This document shows positions 23,982-31,618 of a stretch of DNA of 40,943 nt, piece after piece. The position numbers and the translations under genes are program-made. The stretch is from an uncultured bacterium (GTDB lineage: Bacteria; Bacillota; Clostridia; Christensenellales; Borkfalkiaceae), in the NCBI GenBank assembly GCA_934871445.1, contig CAKXBD010000004.1, forward strand, positions 1-40,943, given 5' to 3'. The notes below the pieces were generated by a model, which had not been told where the DNA came from, made no database searches, and saw only the letters and a program-made list of their open reading frames with translations. Numbering within the stretch: the first letter of the stretch is position 1; each line of letters begins with the position of its first letter.

Positions 23982-25048
23982 CTGTTTTCGCTCGCGAGCA
24001 TCGCTTCTCTGTCCGCCAAAGCCAGAGCTTCTACCATAGAATCGATGTCCCCCATGATAAACGAATCGAGATTGTATTGGCTGAGTCCTATCCGATGATC
24101 GGTGACGCGGCTCTGCGGGAAATTATAGGTGCGGATACGCTCGCTCCTGTCCCCCGTTCCCACGAGACTGCGGCGATTTTCCGTCCGTTCTCTTTCGCTC
24201 CGGCCGTTATAGTAGTCGTACAGCCTCGAACGCAAGACTTTGAACGCCCTCTCCTTATTTTTCAGTTGAGAACGCTCGTCCTGACAGGTGACGACGATTC
24301 CCGTAGGGAAATGCGTGATTCGGACCGCCGACGCCACCTTATTGACATTCTGACCGCCCGCGCCGCCCGAATGGAAAATATCGATCCGAATATCCTTGTC
24401 GTTGATTTCCACCTCCACGTCCTCCGCTTCGGGAAGCACCGCCACCGTCGCGGTAGAGGTATGAATCCGCCCCTGCGTCTCCGTCTCCGGAACCCGCTGA
24501 ACGCGGTGGACGCCGCTCTCGTATTTGAGGAGCTTATACGCCCCTTTTCCCGAAACATTGTATACGGCCTCCTTGACGCCGCCCAGTTCCGTGGAATTTA
24601 CGTCCGCCGCCTCCACGCGGAGTCTATGCGCGGCACAATAATTCTGATACATGCGGCAAAGCTCCGCGGCGAACAGCGCCGCCTCCTCCCCTCCCGCACC
24701 CGCGCGGATTTCGAGAATACAGCTCCGCTCGTCGTTTTTGTCCTTGGGAAGAAGCAATATTTTGAGCTCCTCTTTGATCCCCGAAAGCCTTTCTTTACAG
24801 GCATAGGCTTCATCGGAAAACAGCTTGCGCATTTCGGGGTCGGATTCTTCCTCCGCCCCCGCGAACGCTTCCTTCATCTCTCTTTCGCACGCGAGATATT
24901 CGATATATTTTTCCGCTGTCTCCTGCATATCCGCGCGTTCCTTGGAAATTTTCGCAAAAGCGCCCATGTCCGAAATGACGTTCGCATCGGAGAGCTGTGC
25001 GGACAAAAATTCATATCTTTTCAAAATATCGTCGAGTTTTTTGAACAT
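23972..25048 (-). CDS. prfA: Peptide chain release factor 1
   Basis: 358 residues, normal length. The stop-codon-reading tripeptide is PET (residues 187-189) in HRVQRVPETETQGRIHT, the RF1-type PxT motif, so it should read UAA and UAG. The peptide-release motif GGQ is at 231-233 (HSGGAGGQNVNKVASAVRIT); Q233 is the residue modified by PrmC, whose domain is encoded directly upstream. An N-terminal coiled-coil region (about 1-100) and the typical closing DHRIGLSQYNLDSFIMGDID are present. It follows the DUF1385-PrmC gene by 32 bases with a weak AAAGGG ribosome site and ends in the operon terminator. Confidence 0.97.
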   Translation of the reverse strand: MFKKLDDILKRYEFLSAQLSDANVISDMGAFAKISKERADMQETAEKYIEYLACEREMKEAFAGAEEESDPEMRKLFSDEAYACKERLSGIKEELKILLLPKDKNDERSCILEIRAGAGGEEAALFAAELCRMYQNYCAAHRLRVEAADVNSTELGGVKEAVYNVSGKGAYKLLKYESGVHRVQRVPETETQGRIHTSTATVAVLPEAEDVEVEINDKDIRIDIFHSGGAGGQNVNKVASAVRITHFPTGIVVTCQDERSQLKNKERAFKVLRSRLYDYYNGRSERERTENRRSLVGTGDRSERIRTYNFPQSRVTDHRIGLSQYNLDSFIMGDIDSMVEALALADREAMLASENSAE

Positions 25049-25080
25049 ACCCTTTTATCCCGCCGTTTCTTTGTTTTTTA

Positions 25081-26910
25081 TCAGACGACGATTTTCACAA
25101 ATCTGTCCACGCCCTGCAAATCTTTGAGAATCATCGCGTAATCGCAGTACTTGAACAGCTTGACGACCTCTTCCGCTTCGCCAAGCCCCACTTCCATGAT
25201 GAGCATACCGCCGCGGGAGAGATATTTCGTCGCGCTCTCCGCGATGCGGCGATAGAAATCGAGTCCGTCCTCGCCTCCGTCCAGAGCTCCGCGCGGCTCG
25301 AAATCCCGCACCTCGCGCTGTAAACTCTCTATCTCCTTCGTGGGAATATAGGGCGGATTACTCACGATGATGTTGTATCTCCCGCGAATCCGCGAAAACA
25401 GATCGGACTGCACGAAAGCGATATCCGCATTGTTCTCCAAAGCGTTCTCTTTAGCGAGCTCCAATGCCTCCGCACTGATATCTGAAGCCGTCATGCTCAC
25501 CCTGCGGCGATTTTTTTCCAGCTCTTTATATACGGCAATCGCGATCGCGCCGCTCCCCGTGCAGAGGTCGAGAATACTGTCCCCTTCCTCCGCGGAAGAA
25601 ATCACCTGCTGGGCGAGCTCCTCCGTTTCGGGACGGGGGATGAGCACCCTTTCGTCCACTTTTATTTTATAGCCGTAAAAGTCCGTATCTCCGATGATAT
25701 ACCAAAGCGGGCGGCCCGTGAGTCGTTCGTCCGCGACTTTGAGAATTTCCTTGACCTGCGCGATTCTGAGAATATGTTCCTCGCCGCTCACCGCGCTCTT
25801 GGGAATATTCAAAAGAATGGAGAAGATCCACTCGGCTTCTTCCTCCTCTATTCCGTTATCTTTGAAACGTTTTTTCGTATTGGAAAGGAGCTCCGTCATC
25901 TTGCACGCCGTCGCGAATACCGTTTCGGGAATCGTCGGGTCGGCGTCCATTTTCAGAACTTTTTCAAAGGCGGCAATCGCACATTCCAGCATGCCGTCGT
26001 CCGGATCCCGCGTCGTAATGCGCTGCAACAGGAGCCCCGGCGCTTTGAACACGAGGAAAAATTTATTCTGCGTCTTTGCGAGCGCGCGCAATATTTCATA
26101 GGAAACACCCGCGACGACGGGAAGAAGCAGCAGCTTAAAAATCAAACGGATAAAGAAATCCAGCGTCTTATGCCCCGTATAGATGAACGCGCCCACGACC
26201 GTATTGGCGAGGGAAAACACGAGGATACTCACCACCATGACGAGAAAGAGAAAGGTCGTGCCGCAGCGGTCATGTACGCGGGAACAGCCGCGCACGTTCT
26301 CCACCGTCAGGGGGAGTCCCCGCTCGAAACAGGTGATGGTCTTATGTTCGGCGCCGTGGTACATAAACACGCGGCGAAGGGACGGGAAAAGAGAAATCCC
26401 CAAAATATACAAAATAAATACGGCGATGCGGATTCCCCCCTCGATGAGGTTGAACCAAAGTCCCTCTATCCCCGTGGTCTTGAAAGGCGTGAGCCCCGTC
26501 AGAAACTGCGGGAGCATGACGAAAATGACGATGGCGAGCGCAATTCCGAGAACGGTGGCCAGACCGTTCAAGAGGGAATTGACGTTGATTTTATGTTTTT
26601 CCGCCAGCCATTTTTCAGCTTTTGAGGGCTGTTCCGTATCTCCTTCCGCGACCTCGGCGCTGCGCATTAAAACGCGGTTTCCGACGACGAGAGAGGAAAC
26701 GAAATTAAAAATGCCCCGAATGAAGGGCAGGCGGGAAAAACGGCTCTTTTTTTCGGGCGGAGTGATGCGTTCCGCCTCCACCTGAATATTTCCCTCGGGG
26801 TCTCTGACAGCGGTGGCCATGGCGAGTTTTCCCCGCATCATCACGCCCTCCATAACCGCCTGACCGCCGATGTACGTACAGTTTTTTTTCTCGGTATCTG
26901 ATTTTTTCAT
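25081..26910 (-). CDS. prmC: DUF1385 membrane domain fused to PrmC methyltransferase
   Basis: 609 residues in one frame. Residues 1-330 are DUF1385 (YqhQ-like): GGQAVMEGVMMRGKLAMATA at 15-34, LPFIRGIFNF, membrane helices near 115-140, 160-178, 218-245 and 255-275, and the signature YHGAEHKTITCFERGLPLT at 184. Residues about 340-609 are a complete PrmC (HemK): N-terminal helical domain, then LTGRPLWYIIGDTDFYG, RVLIPRPETEEL, the SAM loop ILDLCTGSGAIAIAV at 446-460, and the substrate-binding NPPY at 518-521. PrmC methylates the GGQ glutamine of release factors; prfA is the next gene. In many Clostridia these are separate adjacent genes. Linker about 300-345. The start ATG 26910 has no good ribosome site but a -10 box 8 bases upstream. 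Confidence 0.92.
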   Translation of the reverse strand: MKKSDTEKKNCTYIGGQAVMEGVMMRGKLAMATAVRDPEGNIQVEAERITPPEKKSRFSRLPFIRGIFNFVSSLVVGNRVLMRSAEVAEGDTEQPSKAEKWLAEKHKINVNSLLNGLATVLGIALAIVIFVMLPQFLTGLTPFKTTGIEGLWFNLIEGGIRIAVFILYILGISLFPSLRRVFMYHGAEHKTITCFERGLPLTVENVRGCSRVHDRCGTTFLFLVMVVSILVFSLANTVVGAFIYTGHKTLDFFIRLIFKLLLLPVVAGVSYEILRALAKTQNKFFLVFKAPGLLLQRITTRDPDDGMLECAIAAFEKVLKMDADPTIPETVFATACKMTELLSNTKKRFKDNGIEEEEAEWIFSILLNIPKSAVSGEEHILRIAQVKEILKVADERLTGRPLWYIIGDTDFYGYKIKVDERVLIPRPETEELAQQVISSAEEGDSILDLCTGSGAIAIAVYKELEKNRRRVSMTASDISAEALELAKENALENNADIAFVQSDLFSRIRGRYNIIVSNPPYIPTKEIESLQREVRDFEPRGALDGGEDGLDFYRRIAESATKYLSRGGMLIMEVGLGEAEEVVKLFKYCDYAMILKDLQGVDRFVKIVV

Positions 26911-26918
26911 ACGCCTAT

Positions 26919-26924
26919 ATTATA
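26919..26924 (-). promoter_or_regulatory. -10 box very close to the DUF1385-prmC start
   Basis: Minus strand TATAAT at 26924-26919, with only 8 bases between it and the ATG at 26910. No good -35 is seen at the right distance (best GATTTG). It lies downstream of the rpmE terminator, so a promoter is needed here; the transcript would start at or next to the ATG. Confidence 0.5.
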
Positions 26925-26956
26925 TTCCGCAAGTGCCGCGGCAAATCGTTTTTCCA

Positions 26957-26996
26957 CAAAAAATAAGGCTTTAAGATGAAAAGACACCTTAAAGCC
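26957..26996 (-). terminator. rpmE terminator
   Basis: Minus strand: GGCTTTAAGGTG and CATCTTAAAGCC pair over 12 bp (one G-T), loop TCTTTT, then TTATTTTTT. Located just after the rpmE stop. Confidence 0.92.
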
Positions 26997-27011
26997 CGTT
27001 TCGTTTCTTCC

Positions 27012-27215
27012 TTACATTCCGTATCTTTTCTTGAACTTATCGATACGTCCGCCGGTATCCACCAGCTTCTGCTTGCCCGTGAAGAAAGGATGGCAGTTGC
27101 TGCAAATATCCACCTTCATGACGTCCCCGTCTTTCGTGGTTCCCGTCTTGAACGTAGCGCCGCAGGCACAAACTACCGTTACTTCGTGATATTTGGGATG
27201 TATATCGGGTTTCAT
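27012..27215 (-). CDS. rpmE: 50S ribosomal protein L31, zinc form
   Basis: 67 residues from ATG 27215 (MKPDIHPKYHEVTVVCACGA), chosen because GAGGTGAT precedes it; the open frame extends further upstream but only through the promoter. The four zinc cysteines are present: CxC in VVCACGATF and CxxC in DICSNCHPFFTG, so it is the zinc-containing type rather than the zinc-independent YtiA type. The closing GGRIDKFKKRYGM is typical. It forms part of the large ribosomal subunit near the central protuberance. Promoter at 27262-27290, terminator at 26957-26996; a single-gene unit upstream of prmC-prfA, a common Bacillota neighbourhood. Confidence 0.98.
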   Translation of the reverse strand: MKPDIHPKYHEVTVVCACGATFKTGTTKDGDVMKVDICSNCHPFFTGKQKLVDTGGRIDKFKKRYGM

Positions 27216-27261
27216 TTTTATCACCTCGCTGTTTGTGTGCTTTCCATTCAGATGCTTACCC

Positions 27262-27290
27262 ATTATAACGCTTTTTTTTTTGCCCGTCAA
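27262..27290 (-). promoter_or_regulatory. rpmE promoter
   Basis: Minus strand: -35 TTGACG (27290-27285), 17-base spacer with a run of A, -10 TATAAT (27267-27262). Leader of about 40 bases; L31 leaders with autoregulatory structure are known in Bacillota but I see no convincing structure here. Confidence 0.85.
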
Positions 27291-27319
27291 CTGTTTTTGA
27301 GTGAATTTGCAAAAAATAG

Positions 27320-27348
27320 TTGCAAAAATCCTTCAAATGCGTTATACT
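27320..27348 (+). promoter_or_regulatory. Promoter of the MDR oxidoreductase gene
   Basis: -35 TTGCAA (27320-27325), 17-base spacer, -10 TATACT (27343-27348). It leaves a leader of about 85 bases containing an imperfect GGGC...GCCC hairpin (about 27388-27410) and a possible short ORF from ATG 27370. Confidence 0.65.
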
Positions 27349-27442
27349 GATTTCAAGCGGAGAAAACAAATGCTCTTTCTCCTTTTTAAGGGCAGTTCGG
27401 TCAGGACCGCCCCATCGAATTTTAAGGATTACAGGCATCGAA

Positions 27443-28441
27443 ATGAAAGTTTGGCAACTCAATTCCCCCAATAATTTACAGCGCGCCGAAGCGCCCGACC
27501 TCGAGCTCTCCTCGGGAAAAGTGAAAGTCAAGGTCACGAAAGCCCTCCTCTCCGAAGCGGACGTGGCGGTTTATTCGGGCGCCACGAAGGTAAAATATCC
27601 CGTCGTTCCCGGCAGATATGCCATCGGGCAGGTGACGGAAGCGACGGAAGATTCCTATATGAAAAAGGGCGACAGAGTCTATCTCGCAGGCGCCGTGGAG
27701 GACGAGTGCGCTCCCGACGGCTTAAAAATCGCGGGCGAGAGCATGAACGGCTTTTACCGCGATTTCGTGCTCGCGGGCGCGGACGAGGCCTATGTTCTTC
27801 CCGCCTCCGTCTCGGACGAAGCGGCTTTTTTAATCGACGCAGTAGCGACCGCGGAACACGTCGTGGAACAAATGCACGTTTCCATAGGTCAGCACGTCCT
27901 CGTCGTGGGCGGCGGACTGTACGGCAATATTCTCTGTCAGATTCTCATCTATCACCGCGCGGTGCCCATCTTGGCGGACAATAACGCCGAACGGCTCAAC
28001 CGCGCGAAAAAGAGCGGAATCTATTATACTTATCCCAACGACGAAACCTTAAAGGAGCATATTCTCCAAGTGACGGGCGGAAAGCTCGCCGACGCGGCGG
28101 TATACCTCGCCTTTTCCAACAAGAGCGAACCTTCCACCGTCTTTTCCCTCGTGGCGCGGGAAGCGCATGTGGCGTATTGCGCGATGACGGGAAAAAGCCT
28201 CGTCGTCAATCTGGAAAACGCCCTGAAAAACAACGTGACTGTAAAAGGGATTACCGAAAGTCGGGAATTTGTCAGCACCGCCATCAACATTCTCGCAAAT
28301 AAGGCCGTCAATTTTTCCGAATTTGCTTACGGCAGTTTTGCCGAGGAACAACTCCCCGATCTCTTGAAAAAATATGCGGCGCTCGCCGCGGAGGGAGCCG
28401 CCCTCCCCGAACAGCTGGACATCGTCAAATTTGTTTTCTGA
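27443..28441 (+). CDS. MDR-family oxidoreductase lacking the usual catalytic zinc ligands
   Basis: 332 residues from ATG 27443 (KVWQLNSPNNLQRAEAPDLE), the point where similarity to the alcohol dehydrogenase GroES-like fold begins. The N-terminal domain keeps the layout ...DVAVYSGATKVKYPVVPG, but where zinc enzymes have a catalytic Cys it reads ALLSEAD, and the GHE motif reads GRY. The Rossmann loop VLVVGGGLYGNILCQIL is intact, so NAD(P) binding is likely. It may act without zinc, as quinone-oxidoreductase-type MDR proteins do, or be a sugar/polyol-related enzyme of altered chemistry. Substrate unknown. It stands alone with its own promoter; a 45-bp tandem repeat follows it. Confidence 0.82.
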   Translation: MKVWQLNSPNNLQRAEAPDLELSSGKVKVKVTKALLSEADVAVYSGATKVKYPVVPGRYAIGQVTEATEDSYMKKGDRVYLAGAVEDECAPDGLKIAGESMNGFYRDFVLAGADEAYVLPASVSDEAAFLIDAVATAEHVVEQMHVSIGQHVLVVGGGLYGNILCQILIYHRAVPILADNNAERLNRAKKSGIYYTYPNDETLKEHILQVTGGKLADAAVYLAFSNKSEPSTVFSLVAREAHVAYCAMTGKSLVVNLENALKNNVTVKGITESREFVSTAINILANKAVNFSEFAYGSFAEEQLPDLLKKYAALAAEGAALPEQLDIVKFVF

Positions 28442-28506
28442 TTTTTTGATTTGATCCACATTGTGCTGTGGCGATATCTTTCGTATTCCCGCGCGCCTTA
28501 TCAGGC

Positions 28507-28650
28507 GGTTATTCCGTAACGGCGCATTTTGCGGCAACATATTCCACTACGGCGTATTTTGTAACAGCGCATTTCGTGGCAACATATTCCACTACGGCGT
28601 ATTTTACAACAGCGCATTTCGTGGCAACATATTCCACAGCGGCGTGTGTG
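28507..28650 (+). repeat. 45-bp tandem repeat with 15-bp sub-periods
   Basis: Units start at 28522, 28567 and 28612 (the last partial), preceded by a degenerate 15-mer. Each unit is made of three related 15-mers: GCGCATTTCGTGGCA, ACATATTCCACTACG, GCGTATTTTGTAACA. The array is open on both strands: plus gives AHFVA-TYSTT-AYFVT repeats, minus gives KYAVV-EYVAT-KCAVT repeats. No ribosome site or conserved start argues for translation. It fills the gap between two genes. Confidence 0.85.
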
Positions 28651-28673
28651 CTTCCCCGCATATGCGGGAAAGC
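28650..28673. repeat. Loop-free inverted repeat upstream of the HAD gene
   Basis: GCTTCCCCGCAT and ATGCGGGAAAGC are 12-base arms meeting without a loop, with one C/A mismatch; the core CCCGCATATGCGGG is perfect. Such symmetric sites often bind a dimeric protein. It is 55 bases upstream of the HAD start. Confidence 0.5.
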
Positions 28674-28728
28674 GGCAACATTCCTCTCCCCCGCAAGCGA
28701 AAAAACGATTCCCCTGTAATAATTTTGT

Positions 28729-29535
28729 ATGATTAAATTTATCGCTACCGATTTGGACGGAACGCTTCTCGACGGAGAAGGCGCCCTTCCCTCAGAAATT
28801 TTTCCCTTGGTCGCGCGCCTTTCGGAGTGCGGCATTCTTTTCGCCCCCGCAAGCGGGAGACAGTACGCAAATCTCAAAAAGCTCTTTTTTCCCGTATGGG
28901 AGAAGCTGTTGTTTATTTGCGAAAACGGCGCTTTGGTGCGCCGCGGAGAGGAAACTTTATACCTCGACCCCATACCCGTATCGCTCATCAAGGGAACATT
29001 GGACGCCGTCAGGCGGACCGAAGGGCTCTATCCCATTCTCTGCGGCGCGGATAACGCATACATAGAAGATACGGACGAGCCGTTCCGCACCCGCGCGCGG
29101 GAACCCTACTCCAACTGTCTGGAAGTAGACAATCTCGACGAGGTCATCGAGCGGGAGCCCGTCTGTAAAATTTCCGTGTATAATACGCTTTCGGCGCGGG
29201 AACAGGGAATGAAAATCCTGCCGCCCCATCTTTGCGGACTGAATATCATTTTATCGGGCGAGCATTGGTGCGACATTTCCTCCGCCACGGCGGATAAGGG
29301 AACCGCGATCAAGGAAATTCAAAGGCGGCTTCGCCTTTCTCCCGACGAGTGCATGGCCTTCGGGGATCACATGAACGACGTCGGAATGTTGAAGGCCTGC
29401 ACGCATTCCAGAGCCGTCGAAAACGCCTATCCGCCCGTCAAGGAGATTTCCGCCGCGATGGTGCCATCCAATGCCGAACACGGCGTATTAAAAACGATTG
29501 CCGCGCTCTTAAAAGAGCGGGAAAAGGAGAAATAA
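28729..29535 (+). CDS. Cof-type HAD-IIB phosphatase
   Basis: 268 residues. Motif I FIATDLDGTLLDGEG holds the nucleophile Asp8 and the general acid Asp10; motif II is the Ser in FAPASGRQY; motif III is the Lys in TADKGTAIKEI; motif IV is FGDHMNDVGML with the Mg-binding acids. A C2-type cap lies between about 85 and 190. Members dephosphorylate sugar phosphates or flavin precursors; the true substrate cannot be told. No Shine-Dalgarno is seen; TGTAATAAT, an extended -10-like box, ends 5 bases before the ATG. The next gene starts 3 bases after its stop, so it is cotranscribed with the phosphodiesterase. Confidence 0.92.
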   Translation: MIKFIATDLDGTLLDGEGALPSEIFPLVARLSECGILFAPASGRQYANLKKLFFPVWEKLLFICENGALVRRGEETLYLDPIPVSLIKGTLDAVRRTEGLYPILCGADNAYIEDTDEPFRTRAREPYSNCLEVDNLDEVIEREPVCKISVYNTLSAREQGMKILPPHLCGLNIILSGEHWCDISSATADKGTAIKEIQRRLRLSPDECMAFGDHMNDVGMLKACTHSRAVENAYPPVKEISAAMVPSNAEHGVLKTIAALLKEREKEK

Positions 29536-29537
29536 AA

Positions 29538-30089
29538 ATGTCTGAAAAAATTGTGATTGCGTCGGATATTCACGGCTCGGCGCACTGGTGTGAAAAATTG
29601 CTGGGGGCAATCGAGCGGGAAAACCCCGCCAAAATTTTTCTTCTCGGAGATCTCCTCTATCACGGGCCGAGAAACGAACTGCCCGAAGGTTATGCTCCCA
29701 AAGAAGTATTTGCGATGCTCAACCCCCTGAAAAAAAAGCTCCTCTGCGTCCGCGGCAACTGCGACAGCGAAGTAGATCAAATGGTCCTCGAATTTCCCGT
29801 TATGGCCGATTATGCGCTGCTCTTTTCGGCGGGCCGCACGATTTTCGCCACCCACGGACACCTTTTCGGGGAACAAAATCCCCCGCCTCTCTCCGCGGGC
29901 GATATTCTCTTTAACGGGCATACCCATATCCCCTGTCATCGGGAAATCGAAGGCGGAATCCTGTACGCAAACTGCGGTTCCGTATCCCTGCCCAAAGAAA
30001 ATACCCCTCACTCCTATGTCGTATTGGACGGAGGAGAAATCCTTTGGAAAGAACTCGGCGGAAAAATCTTCGATCGCTGTAAACTCTAA
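29538..30089 (+). CDS. yfcE: YfcE-type metallophosphodiesterase
   Basis: 183 residues from ATG 29538; the AAGGAG site lies inside the end of the HAD gene. Calcineurin-type metal motifs are all present: ASDIHGS (Asp10, His12), GDLLYHGP, RGNCDSEVD, the THGH pair in FATHGHLFGE, and GHTHIPCHRE, with the closing NCGSVSLPKE that marks the YfcE subgroup. It should hydrolyse phosphodiester bonds with Mn2+; the physiological substrate of YfcE is not settled. Coupled with the HAD phosphatase: a phosphatase pair acting on related small molecules is possible (inference). A strong terminator follows at 30178. Confidence 0.93.
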   Translation: MSEKIVIASDIHGSAHWCEKLLGAIERENPAKIFLLGDLLYHGPRNELPEGYAPKEVFAMLNPLKKKLLCVRGNCDSEVDQMVLEFPVMADYALLFSAGRTIFATHGHLFGEQNPPPLSAGDILFNGHTHIPCHREIEGGILYANCGSVSLPKENTPHSYVVLDGGEILWKELGGKIFDRCKL

Positions 30090-30519
30090 TTATAATTTAC
30101 CGCTTATTTCCGCGTTTACGGACCGCCCTTCGCATCTTTCGTAAACTGTTTCGGCGCTTTTTGCGCGGAACTTAATCGCCGCCCCGACAAAAAAGTCGGG
30201 GCGGCATTTTTTGCGGGAACCGTATGCCTGTCCCGCTGACTCCGTAAAAATATTTTTCTTCGGATTGTCGTTTTGTCGGCGAAAGGATTTCAAACGCAAG
30301 TTCGTTTTCAAAAACGATAAAAGAGCTTGAAACAAAACTTATTTTTTCGACGCACCGTAAGGGCTTTTCTCAGAACCTCCTTTTTTGACGAAAAAAGGGA
30401 AGTTTTGCCCGTTTGCGGGCCCCCGCAAATGCCCTTTCCCGCATACGGCTCAAAACGACCTTTTTCGACTGTCGTATTTTGTCAAATGAACCGCGGGGCA
30501 TATAAAAAATGCCGTTTTT
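30090..30519. other. Intergenic region between yfcE and queH
   Basis: 430 bases without a credible gene between convergent genes. It contains the strong plus-strand terminator at 30178-30213, an inverted repeat TTTGCGGG-CC-CCCGCAAA (about 30410-30427), a CCTTTTTT-GACG-AAAAAAGG hairpin (about 30377-30396), and a small GGCAT/ATGCC hairpin followed by seven T at 30497-30520. No promoter or RNA gene is evident. Confidence 0.6.
30178..30213 (+). terminator. Terminator of the HAD-yfcE operon
   Basis: GCCGCCCCGAC and GTCGGGGCGGC form a perfect 11-bp stem with an A6 loop, followed by ATTTTTTGC. Textbook intrinsic terminator. Confidence 0.95.
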
Positions 30520-31149
30520 TTATTCTTCGCCGGAAATTTTCTTTTTTCTTCTTTTTTCCGCTTCGGCCTTGGAAAACCGGCAGCCGCAAAAATTCTGCCG
30601 ATACAGCCCGTATTTTTCGGAAAGCTCCAACGAGCGATAATATCCCCCCTTCTTTTTGAAATCGGAAGTCAAAAATCGCACCCCGTATTTTTCCGCCGCT
30701 ATATTTCCGAGCTCGTTGAGCCAATCGGCGTTTTTATACGGACTTAAAGAGAGCGTGGTACAGAACCATTCAAAGCCGTTTTCTGCGGCCGCCCGCGCCG
30801 TTCTGTCGAGGCGAAGTCCGTAACAGAGATAACATCTCTTTCCCCGTTCGGGTTCCGATTCCATTCCGGCGGCAATCGCTTCAAAGGCGTTTTTGTCGTG
30901 CTCGCAGTCGAGAAAATCCGCCCAGCCCGTGGTTTGCAGAAAGCGAATTTGTTCCGCTTTTCGTTTTTCGTACTCTTTATCTTCGTCGATATTCGGATTA
31001 TAATAAAAAACGGTGAGGCGAAAATATTCTTTGAGCGCTTCGATGCAAGCCGACGAACAGGGCGCACAGCAGCTATGCAGGAGAAGCGGCGTTCCCTTCG
31101 GAACGGAAGAGAGAATTTCACTCATTTTTTTATCGTAATTTACTTTCAT
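30520..31149 (-). CDS. queH: Epoxyqueuosine reductase QueH
   Basis: 209 residues from ATG 31149. QueH signature cysteines: LLLHSCCAPCSSACIEAL (Cys27, Cys28, Cys31), RGKRCYLCYGLRL, and QNFCGCRFSK near the C terminus; these hold the [4Fe-4S] cluster and metal site. It performs the last step of queuosine synthesis in tRNA, reducing epoxyqueuosine, as the non-homologous replacement of QueG. No other queuosine genes are nearby. The ATG lies only 6 bases after a consensus -10 box, so the mRNA is probably leaderless; an alternative internal ATG (MSEIL) has no ribosome site either. The C terminus is Lys-rich. Confidence 0.95.
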   Translation of the reverse strand: MKVNYDKKMSEILSSVPKGTPLLLHSCCAPCSSACIEALKEYFRLTVFYYNPNIDEDKEYEKRKAEQIRFLQTTGWADFLDCEHDKNAFEAIAAGMESEPERGKRCYLCYGLRLDRTARAAAENGFEWFCTTLSLSPYKNADWLNELGNIAAEKYGVRFLTSDFKKKGGYYRSLELSEKYGLYRQNFCGCRFSKAEAEKRRKKKISGEE

Positions 31150-31155
31150 AGCTCT

Positions 31156-31185
31156 ATTATACCCTTGCACCTTGCGGTTTGTCAA
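31156..31185 (-). promoter_or_regulatory. queH promoter abutting the start codon
   Basis: Minus strand: -35 TTGACA (31185-31180), 18-base spacer, -10 TATAAT (31161-31156), then AGAGCT and the ATG at 31149. The expected transcription start is the A of the ATG or within two bases of it. Confidence 0.85.
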
Positions 31186-31234
31186 ACGGAAAACGAATAC
31201 CGAAAATTCTTTCGGAAAATTTTCCCAAAAACTA

Positions 31235-31262
31235 TTGACAAAATCCCGAAAGTGCTTATAAT
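31235..31262 (+). promoter_or_regulatory. Rubredoxin promoter
   Basis: -35 TTGACA (31235-31240), 16-base spacer, -10 TATAAT (31257-31262). About 80 bases of leader follow before the rubredoxin start. Confidence 0.9.
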
Positions 31263-31346
31263 ATAGTTGATACGCTTTCGGGGCATAACTTCCCGCAGGC
31301 GGCACAAAATAAAATTTGGAAGAAATTCCATTTCGGAGGTAAAATC

Positions 31347-31505
31347 ATGAAATACGTTTGCTCTGTTTGCGGCTGGGAATACGACGAGGAAAAGGGCGAT
31401 CCCGAAAAAGGCATCGCGCCCGGAACCAAGTGGGAAGACATTCCCGATGACTTCACCTGCCCGCTTTGCGGCGTCGCAAAAGACATGTTTGAAAAGGCAG
31501 AATAA
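31347..31505 (+). CDS. Rubredoxin
   Basis: A 52-residue protein (MKYVCSVCGWEYDEEKGDPE at the start). The two iron-binding hairpins are CSVCG (Cys5, Cys8) and CPLCGV near residue 38, spaced as in classical rubredoxins, with the conserved GWEYD, GTKWEDIPDDF and final acidic tail. It is a one-iron electron carrier, usually serving oxygen or peroxide detoxification (rubrerythrin, flavodiiron proteins, superoxide reductase) in anaerobes. A strong GGAGG site stands 8 bases before the ATG; just upstream a TGGAA-GAAA-TTCCA mini-hairpin is visible. Own promoter and terminator: a single-gene unit. Its presence supports an anaerobic lifestyle. Confidence 0.97.
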   Translation: MKYVCSVCGWEYDEEKGDPEKGIAPGTKWEDIPDDFTCPLCGVAKDMFEKAE

Positions 31506-31532
31506 TGAAAAGTCGTCGTTTGTAACGGCTTT

Positions 31533-31566
31533 AAGCGGTCCCATAAGGGATCGCTTTTTTCTTTTT
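31533..31566 (+). terminator. Rubredoxin terminator
   Basis: AAGCGGTCCC and GGGATCGCTT pair over 10 bp (one G-T), loop ATAA, followed by TTTTTTCTTTTT. Confidence 0.93.
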
Positions 31567-31618
31567 GCCTGCCCGTTTCGCAAAAAACAAAAAAGATAAA
31601 TGATTTATAAAACAGGTA

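Noticed and set aside
23816..25141. 441-codon plus-strand ORF opposite prfA
   Set aside because: Antisense of prfA; biased composition and no domain.
28507..28650. CRISPR array
   Set aside because: Units are directly adjacent with no unique spacers; it is a tandem repeat.
30090..30519. Small genes in the gap between yfcE and queH
   Set aside because: Short frames without ribosome sites or recognisable motifs; hairpins explain the structure.
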